Shown: positions 7,373-14,076 of the stretch, in pieces | Numbering within the stretch: position 1 is the stretch's first letter | Layout of the letters: the number at the start of each line of letters is the position of its first letter | NCBI GenBank assembly: GCA_005880805.1 | Contig: VBFZ01000020.1 | Span: 1-17,213, forward strand | Direction of reading: 5' to 3' | Length of the DNA stretch: 17,213 bases | From: Chloroflexota bacterium | GTDB taxonomy: Bacteria; Chloroflexota; Limnocylindria; Limnocylindrales; CSP1-4 | Program-made: the position numbers and the translations under genes | Notes under the pieces: model-generated | Database searches by the model: none | What the model saw: only the letters and a program-made list of their open reading frames with translations | What the model was told of the DNA's origin: nothing

Positions 7373-7624
7373 GTGGCGTGCCGAACGGCACGTGACAAGC
7401 GTGAACTCGTACGAATCGTTCGGACGCCCGACCGGCGCGTCGTCATCGATCCAACCGGTCGGGTTGCCGGGCGAGGCGCCTATCTGTGCGCCGACGGCAG
7501 CTGCTGGAAAGTCGCGCTGCAGAAGGGCACGATCACTCGGGCGCTGAGCACCCAGCTGCCGCCGGAGCTCGTAGAGCATCTGAACGCCGGGCCCGTCGCG
7601 AGGGAGCAAGGGCTCGGAGATTGA
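7373..7624 (+). CDS. ylxR: YlxR family RNA-binding protein (DUF448), start unresolved
   Basis: Small basic protein of the family encoded between nusA and infB in many bacteria, a putative RNA-binding or nucleoid-associated regulator. Visible family features are CRTARDKRELVRIVR near the start and GRGAYLCADGSCWKVA in the middle. GTG 7373 is the first canonical start, but the same frame reads RKHPVRSC immediately before it (7349-7372), the usual N-terminal R-x-C-x-x-C segment of the family, with no stop back into the end of nusA. The true protein therefore probably begins upstream, near 7322, from a non-canonical codon served by the AAGGAGG at 7308-7314, or a start codon has been lost to mutation or error. 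The gap to infB is 24 nt. Confidence 0.85.
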   Translation: MACRTARDKRELVRIVRTPDRRVVIDPTGRVAGRGAYLCADGSCWKVALQKGTITRALSTQLPPELVEHLNAGPVAREQGLGD

Positions 7625-7648
7625 ACACGCTGAACCAAGGAGACATAC

Positions 7649-9556
7649 GTGGCGAGAAGTAGAAGCGGAACGCGCGGCCGACGGGGCCCGCGCAAGCCGC
7701 AGCGCCGGGACAGCGCGGCGGTAGCCGCGGCCGTGCAGGTCGCGGAGCCCCGCGAACGAGGCGCGATCGAGCTGCCGTTGACCATCACGGTCAAGGAGCT
7801 CGCCGACCTGCTCGATGTGAACCCGGCCGACGTCATCCGCGAGCTCATCAAGAGCGGGATCTTCGCCACGATCAACCAGCTGATCGATCGCGACACGGCG
7901 TCGCTGGTCGCGAGCGAGCTTGGCTATGAGGTCGCGGAGCCAACCGTCGCGGCAGGCACAGCATCCGGCAACGGGGAAGTCGAGGCGCCCGTCTCGCAGG
8001 CGGTCAAGGAAGTCCTCTTCGAGGAAGACAAGGCCGAGGACCTGCAGCCGCGCGCACCGATCGTGACGGTGATGGGCCACGTCGACCACGGCAAGACGAG
8101 CCTGCTCGACGCGATCCGGACCACGGACGTCGCGGCCGGGGAGCGTGGCGGAATCACCCAGCACATCGGTGCCAGCGAGGTCATCAAGGACGACCGACGC
8201 GTCGTGTTCCTCGACACGCCCGGCCACGAAGCCTTCACGGCGATGCGCGCGCGCGGCGCGAAGGTGACCGATATCGCGGTCGTCGTGGTCGCTGCCGATG
8301 ACGGCGTGATGCCCCAGACGCTCGAGGCGATCGACCATGCGCGTGCGGCCAAGGTGCCGATCGTCATCGCGCTGAACAAGATCGACAAGCCGGACGCGAA
8401 CGTCGACCGCGTCAAGAACGAGCTTGCGGAGGCGGGCGTCGTCATCGAGGAATACGGCGGCGACGTTCCGCTGGTGCCGGTCAGCGCGAGAACGCGCACC
8501 GGCCTCGACGACCTGCTCGAGGTGACCTTGCTCGTTGCCGACCTCCAGGAGCTCAAGGCGAATCCCAAGCGCTCGGCGGTCGGGACGATCGTCGAAGCCC
8601 AGCTCGACAAGGGCCGCGGCCCGGTGGCAACCGCGCTGGTTCAGACGGGCACGCTGCGAGTGGGCGACATCATCGTCGTCGGCTCGACGTTCGGCCGCGT
8701 TCGGGCCCTCGAGAACGACAAGGGCAAGCGCGTCACGAAAGCAGGTCCGTCGACCGCTGCCGTCGTCCTCGGGCTCGCCGACGTGCCGGAGGCGGGCGAC
8801 ATCCTGCGCGTCGTGACCGGGGAGAAGGAAGCCCGGGCGATGGTCGAGCAGCGCAAGGCCGCCGAGTCGGCTCGTGCCGGCGAGGCGGGTGGGCGCGCCA
8901 CGCTCGAGGACCTGTATCGCCAGATCCAGGCCGGCCAGACCAAGGAGCTGCGGATCATCCTCAAGGCGGACGTATCCGGTTCGCTCGGCGCGATCACGCA
9001 CGCGCTCGATGCCCTTTCGACGGACGAGGTTCGGATCAACGTGATCCACGAGGGCGCCGGCGACATCACCGACAACGACATCCTGCTGGCCGCGGCGTCG
9101 GACGCCATCGTCGTCGGCTTCAACACGAAACTGGTCGACACGGCGCGACGAACCGCCGAGTCGGAGGGGGTCGACGTCCGGCTGTACGAGATCATCTACA
9201 AGCTGACGGACGACATCGACGCAGCCCTCAAGGGGCTTCTCGAGCCGGAGGTCGTGGAGGCTGTCGAGGGACGTGCGGAAGTCCGGCAGGTCTTCCGGGT
9301 TGGCAAGAACACGGTGATCGCCGGCTGCTACGTCACCGAGGGGCACATCATTCGCGGCGGCGCACGGGTCTGGCGTGGCGGCAAGGTCATCGCAACCGAC
9401 CGGATCGAGTCGTTGCGTCGCTTCCGGGATGACGTCCGGGAGGTCGCCGCGAACCTCGAGTGCGGCATCGGCCTGGCGAACTTCAATGACCTCGCCGAGG
9501 GCGACGTGATTGAGTGCTTCACCACGCAGACCATCTCGCGTGCCGCCACTGGATAA
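7649..9556 (+). CDS. infB: Translation initiation factor IF-2
   Basis: GTPase that brings initiator fMet-tRNA to the 30S P site and promotes subunit joining. At 635 aa it is a short form with only about 40 basic residues ahead of the IF2_N module (TVKELADLLDVNPADVIREL, from about residue 47). The GTPase motifs are all intact: G1 GHVDHGKT (143-150), G2 RGGITQHIG (166-174), G3 DTPGH (189-193), G4 NKID (243-246), G5 SA (279-280). Then follow the domain II beta-barrel, domain III, and the C-terminal fMet-tRNA-binding barrel (around ECGIGLANFNDLAEGDVIE). GTG 7649 is preceded by AAGGAG at 7637-7642. Actinobacterial IF2 proteins usually have a far longer N-terminus, so the length argues mildly against that phylum. 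Confidence 0.97.
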   Translation: MARSRSGTRGRRGPRKPQRRDSAAVAAAVQVAEPRERGAIELPLTITVKELADLLDVNPADVIRELIKSGIFATINQLIDRDTASLVASELGYEVAEPTVAAGTASGNGEVEAPVSQAVKEVLFEEDKAEDLQPRAPIVTVMGHVDHGKTSLLDAIRTTDVAAGERGGITQHIGASEVIKDDRRVVFLDTPGHEAFTAMRARGAKVTDIAVVVVAADDGVMPQTLEAIDHARAAKVPIVIALNKIDKPDANVDRVKNELAEAGVVIEEYGGDVPLVPVSARTRTGLDDLLEVTLLVADLQELKANPKRSAVGTIVEAQLDKGRGPVATALVQTGTLRVGDIIVVGSTFGRVRALENDKGKRVTKAGPSTAAVVLGLADVPEAGDILRVVTGEKEARAMVEQRKAAESARAGEAGGRATLEDLYRQIQAGQTKELRIILKADVSGSLGAITHALDALSTDEVRINVIHEGAGDITDNDILLAAASDAIVVGFNTKLVDTARRTAESEGVDVRLYEIIYKLTDDIDAALKGLLEPEVVEAVEGRAEVRQVFRVGKNTVIAGCYVTEGHIIRGGARVWRGGKVIATDRIESLRRFRDDVREVAANLECGIGLANFNDLAEGDVIECFTTQTISRAATG

Positions 9557-9577
9557 CAGCCGCTCAGGACCGCCCCG

Positions 9578-10102
9578 GTGGCGGTGCCATTTGCCATGAC
9601 CCAACGAACTGACAGGGTCGATGAGCTCCTGCGGCAGGAGATCGGGCAGATCCTGGCGCGCGACGTGGCTGATCCGCGGATCGGATTTGCCACCGTTACA
9701 GACGTCGAGACCTCGCCCGACCTGCGCCACGCCCGCGTGTGGGTCAGCGTCATCGGCCAGAAAGCCGACCGCGAAGCCACGATCCACGCCCTGGAGCGCG
9801 CGATGCTGTTCGTGCGTCGCGAGCTGGGCACGCGGCTCCGGATCAAACGCATTCCAGAGCTCCACGTCCGCGTTGACGACTCGGCCGAGCGGGGGACCCG
9901 GGTGCTCCATCTCCTTTCGGAGCTCGAGTCCGGTGTCACGCCCGAGGAGCCGTCCGACGGCGAGTCGCTGCCGACGCCAGTCGCCCGATTGCCGAACCCT
10001 GGCGAAGTCTTCGCTGAACCGGAGCCGACAACGTCGCTGCCCATGGGACGATCACGAAACGCGCGAGGTACGAAGTCGAAGAGCCCGCGAGCCAGCCGAT
10101 GA
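9578..10102 (+). CDS. rbfA: 30S ribosome-binding factor A
   Basis: Late 30S assembly and cold-adaptation factor that binds near 16S rRNA helix 1. The KH-like core covers about residues 7-115: RVDELLRQEIGQIL, then DPRIGFATVTDVETSPDLRH (the family's most conserved stretch), then ARVWVSV and the ELHVRVDDSAERGTRVLHLL end. A tail of roughly 55 residues rich in Pro, Glu and basic residues follows and is not part of the family core. GTG 9578 has AGGA at 9566-9569; ATG 9596 is the alternative, six residues shorter but without a clear ribosome-binding site. The stop overlaps the next start as ATGA (10099-10102), so rbfA and the DHH gene are translationally coupled. Confidence 0.93.
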   Translation: MAVPFAMTQRTDRVDELLRQEIGQILARDVADPRIGFATVTDVETSPDLRHARVWVSVIGQKADREATIHALERAMLFVRRELGTRLRIKRIPELHVRVDDSAERGTRVLHLLSELESGVTPEEPSDGESLPTPVARLPNPGEVFAEPEPTTSLPMGRSRNARGTKSKSPRASR

Positions 10103-11118
10103 GCGAGGCCCTCGAGGCGGCGGCCCGCGCAGTTCCGGACGCCGTCGTCGAGCGGCTCTCCCGGGCACGGTGCGTGCTCGCGCTCACCCACGAAAACCCC
10201 GATGCCGACACCCTCGGCGCGTCGCTCGGCGTCCAGCGCCTCGTCGGCGCCTTCGGCGGCAGCGTGACCCTCGTCTCCTCGGACCCCGTCCCGCGGTTGT
10301 ACGACTTCCTGCCCGGTATCGACGAGTTTCGAAGCGACCCGGATCCGGATGCCGGATACGACCTCCTGGTCGCCAGCGACTTCGGGACGCCCGACCGCAT
10401 GGGCTCCGTCCGCGAACGCCATGCGGCGCTCCTGGAGCGCCTGCCCCGCGTCATGATCGACCATCACGTGAGCAGCCAGTCGGCAGGCCCGGCCGACTGG
10501 ATCGACTCGGCCGCAGCGGCAACCTGCGAGATGGTCGCGCTGCTCGCGGTTCGTCTCGGCGTCCCGCTGACTGCCGGCGACGGCGCACTTGCGACCGTCC
10601 TGATGGCCGGGATCGTGATGGACACCGCAACCTTCGCCCATCCCAACACAACTCCGCGGACGTTGTCGGTTGCAAGCGCCCTCGTCGAGGCCGGAGCGCC
10701 GCTGTCGGACATTTCGCGTCGGCTTTACCGCTCGAAGCCCGAGGCACAGCTCCGCCTGTTCGGCCGTGTGCTCGAGCGCCTCGAGTCCGTGGATGACGGT
10801 CGCGTCGCGTGGTCGACGCTCCTGGAGGCGGACCTTGTCGCGACGGGCGCCGAACCTTCGTACTCGGAGGGGATCATCGACCTGCTCGCACAGGCCGAGA
10901 ACGCCGAGGTCGCGATCCTCTTCAAGGAGGCGGACGGCCAGACGCGACTGTCGGTCAGGACGCGGCCCGAGGGCGTCGACGCGGCGATGCTGACCGGCCA
11001 GTTCGGCGGCGGCGGCCACGCCCGTGCCGCGGGTGCGACCCTTGACCTCCCGGTCGCCCAGGCGCGCGAGGCGGTGTTACGAGAGGCGCGTCGGGTCGCC
11101 GCACAGGTCCGTCGCTGA
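10099..11118 (+). CDS. nrnA: DHH-DHHA1 phosphoesterase, NrnA-like (nanoRNase / pAp phosphatase)
   Basis: Member of the DHH superfamily typified by B. subtilis NrnA, which degrades 2-5-nt RNAs and/or dephosphorylates pAp. The metal-binding motifs are intact: HENPDAD (residues 31-37, His31, Asp35, Asp37), Asp94 in VASDFGTPDR, IDHH (120-123), and Asp175 in AGIVMDTATF. The C-terminal DHHA1 substrate-binding domain carries GGGGHARAAG (303-312). Length, 339 aa, is normal. Position between rbfA and truB is a classic location for nrnA. NanoRNase activity would complement the PNPase encoded further downstream by finishing its short products. Whether the substrate here is nanoRNA, pAp or a cyclic-dinucleotide product cannot be told from sequence. 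Confidence 0.9.
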   Translation: MSEALEAAARAVPDAVVERLSRARCVLALTHENPDADTLGASLGVQRLVGAFGGSVTLVSSDPVPRLYDFLPGIDEFRSDPDPDAGYDLLVASDFGTPDRMGSVRERHAALLERLPRVMIDHHVSSQSAGPADWIDSAAAATCEMVALLAVRLGVPLTAGDGALATVLMAGIVMDTATFAHPNTTPRTLSVASALVEAGAPLSDISRRLYRSKPEAQLRLFGRVLERLESVDDGRVAWSTLLEADLVATGAEPSYSEGIIDLLAQAENAEVAILFKEADGQTRLSVRTRPEGVDAAMLTGQFGGGGHARAAGATLDLPVAQAREAVLREARRVAAQVRR

Positions 11119-11136
11119 CGGCCGGGTACGACGGCG

Positions 11137-12150
11137 ATGGATGGAGTTCTCGTCCTCGAAAAACCGGCCGGGCCGACCTCGCACGACATGGTCGCCCTCG
11201 TGCGGCGGCTCACCGGGACCCGTCGCGTCGGCCACGGCGGGACGCTGGACCCCTTCGCGACAGGCGTGCTGCCATTGTTCCTCGGGTCTGCGACGCGGAT
11301 GCTCGAATACCACCTCGGCGACGGCAAGGCCTATCGGGCAACGGTCTGTTTCGGCGCATCGTCGACGACCGATGACCTCGAAGGCGAGCTGACCCCCGCC
11401 GCATCCGCCCCAGTCCGTGCCGAGGTCGATCGCGCACTGGCACGCTTCCGGGGGTCGATCGAGCAGCAGCCCCCGTCCTACTCCGCGATCAAGGTGGCGG
11501 GGCGCCGGGCGTACGCGATGGCGCGCGCCGGGCAGCGGCCGGACCTGCAGCCTCGATCGGTCACGATCACCCGCCTGGACCTCGTGTCGTGGGACGACCT
11601 GGATCCCGCGCGGCCCGTCGCGATCCTCGACGTCGAGTGCTCGGCGGGGACCTATATTCGGGCCCTTGCTCGCGATCTCGGCCGGGCGGCGGGTTCTGAG
11701 GCGTACCTCGGAGCGCTGATTCGCACGGCAAGTGGTCCGTTCGAGCTGGCGACGGCGCACCAGGTCGAGGAGGTTCGACGAGCGGCCGAGGCCGGGCCCG
11801 ACGCGCTGGCCGCCCTGCTGCTGCCGCCCGACGCCGGGCTGGAACGACTTCCGGCCGTTCAGCTCAACGAGGGCGAGACGTCGGCCGTGGCGCGCGGGCA
11901 GTTCATCCGCTCGACGGGCCTGTCCAGGGAGGCCCGGGAGTCTGGATTGCCGCTACGTCTCTTTGACGCGAGAGGTCGCCTGGTGGGCATTGGCGCCGTC
12001 CGGGACGGCCGCGTAGTTCCGGAGAAGGTGCTGATCGGCGCAGATCGCGCCCGTCCTTCCCGCCAGGACGAGGTCGAAGCGGCCGTCCTCGCGGATCGCG
12101 ACCCGGGGCCGGACATCGATCCTGATCCGGCCTCGTCCGACGATGCCTGA
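11137..12150 (+). CDS. truB: tRNA pseudouridine(55) synthase
   Basis: Isomerises U55 in the T-loop of tRNAs. The N-terminal catalytic domain shows GVLVLEKPAGPTSHD (residues 3-17), the HGGTLDPFATGVLP motif with nucleophile Asp38, the QQPPSYSAIKVAGRRAYAMAR substrate-binding loop (from about 109), and ECSAGTYIRALARDLG around 168-183. The C-terminal RNA-binding segment runs to residue 337 and ends in an acidic tail. ATG 11137 lies 18 nt after the DHH gene; its ribosome-binding site is weak, which is compatible with coupling. The stop overlaps the ribF start by eight nt (12143-12150). No anomaly is seen. Confidence 0.96.
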   Translation: MDGVLVLEKPAGPTSHDMVALVRRLTGTRRVGHGGTLDPFATGVLPLFLGSATRMLEYHLGDGKAYRATVCFGASSTTDDLEGELTPAASAPVRAEVDRALARFRGSIEQQPPSYSAIKVAGRRAYAMARAGQRPDLQPRSVTITRLDLVSWDDLDPARPVAILDVECSAGTYIRALARDLGRAAGSEAYLGALIRTASGPFELATAHQVEEVRRAAEAGPDALAALLLPPDAGLERLPAVQLNEGETSAVARGQFIRSTGLSREARESGLPLRLFDARGRLVGIGAVRDGRVVPEKVLIGADRARPSRQDEVEAAVLADRDPGPDIDPDPASSDDA

Positions 12151-12959
12151 GGACGCCCAAGCCCTGGAAGCCCCGGAACCTGCGGCGATCGCGACCGCGG
12201 ATCGGACGGTCGGGCCCATGCAGGTCGTCCTCGGCCTGCGCCGGCTGGCCGGCGATGCCGGTCGGCTGTTCGTCGTCGTTGGCGTGTTCGACGGCATCCA
12301 TCGGGGGCACTCGTACCTGCTCGGCCAGCTGCGGCGGCATGCGGGCCGACGAGCGGCGCGGCCGACAGTGATCACGTTCGACGCCCACCCCGATGAGGTC
12401 CTGGTCGGCGAAGCGCCGCCGCTCATCTGCGATCCGGACGAGCGGCTGATGCGGCTGTCGGCAGCCGGCGTCGCTGTCACCGTCATCGAGCATTTTGACC
12501 AGGCCCTTCGAATGACGCCCTACGACGGCTTCATCCGAATGATCACGGAACGGACGCCGCTGGCGGGCCTGCTCATGACCCCCGAGGCCGCGTTCGGCCA
12601 CGAGCGGCGCGGCACACCGGATGCCCTGTCGGAGCTCGGCGCCCGCGACGGCTTCGAGGTCGTCGTCGTCCCTTCGTTCACGCTCGAGGGCGCGCCTGTG
12701 AGCTCATCGGCCGTCCGGTCCGCGCGGACGCCCGTATGCCATCGTCGGAGACACCGCGGAGCGGAGAGGGGCCGCACGGGTCAAGTTCAGCCTGCCGGTC
12801 GCGCTGCCTCCCGACGGCAATTACCCGGTCGACATCGCGCCGTTCCCCGCCAGGGGGGCTTCCGGATCGGTCCGCGGGGCAGCTCGAATCTCGAGCGGCG
12901 TCGTGGAGATCGACCCCGAGGCGGACGGCCGCGTGCGGGTCGAATTCAAGTCGGACTGA
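12143..12959 (+). pseudogene. ribF: RibF-like FAD synthetase, disrupted by internal deletion/frameshift
   Basis: The first 194 residues are a good FMN adenylyltransferase domain of RibF: VVVGVFDGIHRGH (residues 44-56, the GxFDGxHxGH nucleotidylyl-transfer motif), TFDAHPDEVL, FGHERRGTPD, and the end motif PVSSSAVRSA. The homologous frame then stops making sense at 12724. It resumes one base later as GRPYAIVGD (from 12726) and runs to TGA 12957-12959. Relative to intact RibF, roughly 13 codons between the SSS-R helix start and GRPY are missing. The frame that continues uninterrupted to 13033 is arginine-rich noise. The C-terminal part also lacks the GFPTAN riboflavin-kinase motif, so at most FAD synthetase activity would be expected. 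It overlaps truB, as in many genomes. The break could be real or an assembly error. Confidence 0.75.
12718..12729. repeat. Perfect 12-bp palindrome at the ribF break
   Basis: GTCCGCGCGGAC (12718-12729) is its own reverse complement and lies exactly across the point where the ribF frame is lost. Such a palindrome is a plausible deletion hotspot, or the deletion may have created it. Confidence 0.6.
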
Positions 12960-12992
12960 CTAGCTGCGTCCCATCGCGCTCCACACAACGAA

Positions 12993-13024
12993 AAGGCCGG
13001 AGCGCCTGGCGACGCTCCGACCTT
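12993..13024 (-). terminator. Terminator hairpin between convergent ribF and yggT-like gene
   Basis: CGGAGCG (12998-13004) pairs with CGCTCCG (13013-13019) across an eight-base loop. After one mismatch the stem continues with AAGG (12993-12996) and CCTT (13021-13024). On the minus strand the stem runs into TTTTCGTT, so it best fits the end of the minus-strand gene. The plus strand lacks a good T-run, but the stem may slow ribF read-through. Confidence 0.75.
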
Positions 13025-13047
13025 GTGCCGTGAGAATGCAGGTGTGG

Positions 13048-13389
13048 CTAGGCGGGTTCCCTGCGGAAGATGTTGACCGCCGCGAAGGCGAGCATCTCGA
13101 GTAGTGTCCAGCCGATGAACGCGACGATCGCGGCGATGTCCAGCACGGACCCGCCGGCGCTCAGCGCGTTCGTTCGCAGGATGCCCTCGAACGGCGCCAC
13201 GAAGAGCTGGCTGAAGGTGAGGATGCCCGACACGAGGGCGTTGGCCTCGCGGGCGTCGAGCAGGAGGAACAGGATCCGCAGGAGGATCACCGCCTGCACG
13301 ATCCCGAACAGAAGTGCCAGCGTCCGGCGTGCGACCTCCCCGCCGCTCGGACGGTGTTCGACGTACGTTTCACGCTCAGACACGGTCAT
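13048..13389 (-). CDS. YggT-family integral membrane protein
   Basis: A 113-aa protein with a short hydrophilic N-terminus, one long hydrophobic segment at about residues 22-45, and a second at about 84-106, separated by LTFSQLFVAPFEGILR and a Leu-Asp (SVLDIAAIVAF). This two-helix layout with a P.(E/R).ILR turn followed by D..(A/P)I resembles one YggT repeat, a poorly understood family linked to cell division, osmotic stress or envelope functions. On its strand ATG 13389 follows GAGGG at a suitable distance. It is the only gene here on the minus strand, convergent with ribF and divergent from rpsO, so it must have its own promoter; I could not identify a convincing one. The terminator hairpin lies 24 nt past its stop. 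Family assignment is moderate. Confidence 0.75.
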   Translation of the reverse strand: MTVSERETYVEHRPSGGEVARRTLALLFGIVQAVILLRILFLLLDAREANALVSGILTFSQLFVAPFEGILRTNALSAGGSVLDIAAIVAFIGWTLLEMLAFAAVNIFRREPA

Positions 13390-13579
13390 AACTCATTCCC
13401 TCGTGCATGGCGCAACATCGGCGCCGGCGAGCAGTGTCAGGGCGCCGGGATTACGACCGCGCTCGGCGCGGAGCCGGCGGCATTGCAACGGTGGTGTATC
13501 GGCTTCGCCGGCCGGAACGCCCTCGACGTGCCCGCTGAAGCCGCTTCGGAAGGATGGATCGAGGCGCTCGGCCTTGCGC

Positions 13580-13595
13580 GTTGCGTGGACGCAAC
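13580..13595. promoter_or_regulatory. Perfect palindrome, operator-like, upstream of rpsO promoter
   Basis: GTTGCGT (13580-13586), two bases, and ACGCAAC (13589-13595) form a perfect 7-bp inverted repeat ending 14 bp before the -35 element. Size and symmetry fit a dimeric regulator site, though none is known to me for rpsO. A short cruciform by chance in GC-rich DNA is possible. Confidence 0.4.
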
Positions 13596-13609
13596 ACCCG
13601 CGACCGCGT

Positions 13610-13639
13610 TTGCCCCGGTTCGGGGAAGCCTGATATCCT
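13610..13639 (+). promoter_or_regulatory. Promoter of rpsO (extended -10 type)
   Basis: TTGCCC (13610-13615) as -35, an 18-bp spacer, and TATCCT (13634-13639) as -10, preceded by TGA at 13631-13633, giving the extended -10 TGn motif. The predicted start is near 13646, leaving a leader of about 49 nt before rpsO. Confidence 0.6.
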
Positions 13640-13694
13640 CCGGCGCGTTACAAACAGGTTGTTAGGAAAAGAAAGTTCCAGTTCGGAGGAACGA

Positions 13695-13964
13695 GTGCCG
13701 CTCGCGCGGGAACAGAAGCTCCAGTTGGTGTCAGAGTTCGCCACCCGAGAGGGTGACACGGGATCGCCCGAAGTCCAGATCGCGCTCCTGACCGAGCGAA
13801 TCAAGGGACTGACGGATCATCTCAAGAGCTTTCCCAAGGACAACCACTCCCGCCGCGGCCTCCTCAAGCTCGTGGGCCAGCGCCGACGCCTTCTTGCATA
13901 CCTGATCGGGAAGGACAACGCGCGCTATCGAGTCGTCATCGGACGGCTCGGACTCCGCCGCTAG
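13695..13964 (+). CDS. rpsO: 30S ribosomal protein S15
   Basis: Primary 16S rRNA-binding protein of the 30S platform. The 89-aa length is exactly that of most bacterial S15 proteins. Conserved stretches are visible: FATREGDTGSPEVQIALLTERI (residues 15-36), LKSFPKDNHSRRGLLKLVGQRRRLLAYL (about 43-70) and the YRVVIGRLGLRR end. GTG 13695 was chosen because GGAGG lies at 13685-13689 with five-base spacing and the family starts here; longer in-frame extensions reach back across the promoter. It is followed directly by pnp, the classic rpsO-pnp pair. In E. coli S15 represses its own translation through a leader structure; I see no recognisable counterpart here. Confidence 0.97.
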   Translation: MPLAREQKLQLVSEFATREGDTGSPEVQIALLTERIKGLTDHLKSFPKDNHSRRGLLKLVGQRRRLLAYLIGKDNARYRVVIGRLGLRR

Positions 13965-13978
13965 GCGACCGCCGCCCC

Positions 13979-14002
13979 GGACCCCAGGTCATTTCTGGGT
14001 CC
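13979..14002 (+). terminator. rpsO-pnp intergenic stem-loop
   Basis: GGACCC plus AG (13979-13987, with one bulged C) pairs with CTGGGTCC (13995-14002) around a seven-base loop. It follows the rpsO stop by 14 nt. Only TCTC follows, so termination would be partial at best; an RNA-processing or transcript-stabilising hairpin is equally likely. In E. coli the same gap holds a terminator and an RNase III site controlling pnp. Confidence 0.55.
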
Positions 14003-14076
14003 TCTCGCGTCTGAAGCCAATACGGCCGGCACACGCCGACGAGGTCGTTCCTCCTTGGAAAGAGAGGATCAACTTC

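Larger units (their letters stand above)
13390..13694. other. Divergent intergenic region between yggT-like gene and rpsO
   Basis: About 305 nt without a supported gene. It should hold the minus-strand promoter of the yggT-like gene (not recognised) and holds a good plus-strand promoter for rpsO (13610-13639) preceded by a 16-bp palindrome (13580-13595). An open frame covers much of the plus strand but resembles no family and has no ribosome-binding site, so I do not call it. Confidence 0.6.

Noticed and set aside
7322..9910. 862-aa open frame on the minus strand opposite infB and rbfA
   Set aside because: It mirrors infB/rbfA codons in GC-rich DNA, has Arg/Asp/Leu-biased composition, no ribosome-binding site and no family resemblance; infB and rbfA are unambiguous.
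9328..11019. 563-aa minus-strand frame opposite rbfA and nrnA
   Set aside because: Antisense shadow of well-supported genes; no motif or ribosome-binding site.
12725..13033. Continuation of the ribF frame to a 296-aa protein
   Set aside because: After residue 194 it is Arg-rich with no homology to RibF and runs into the terminator hairpin; the homologous sequence lies in another frame ending at 12959.
13354..13665. 103-aa plus-strand frame across the yggT-rpsO gap
   Set aside because: Begins inside the minus-strand gene, spans the rpsO promoter, has no ribosome-binding site and no recognisable family.
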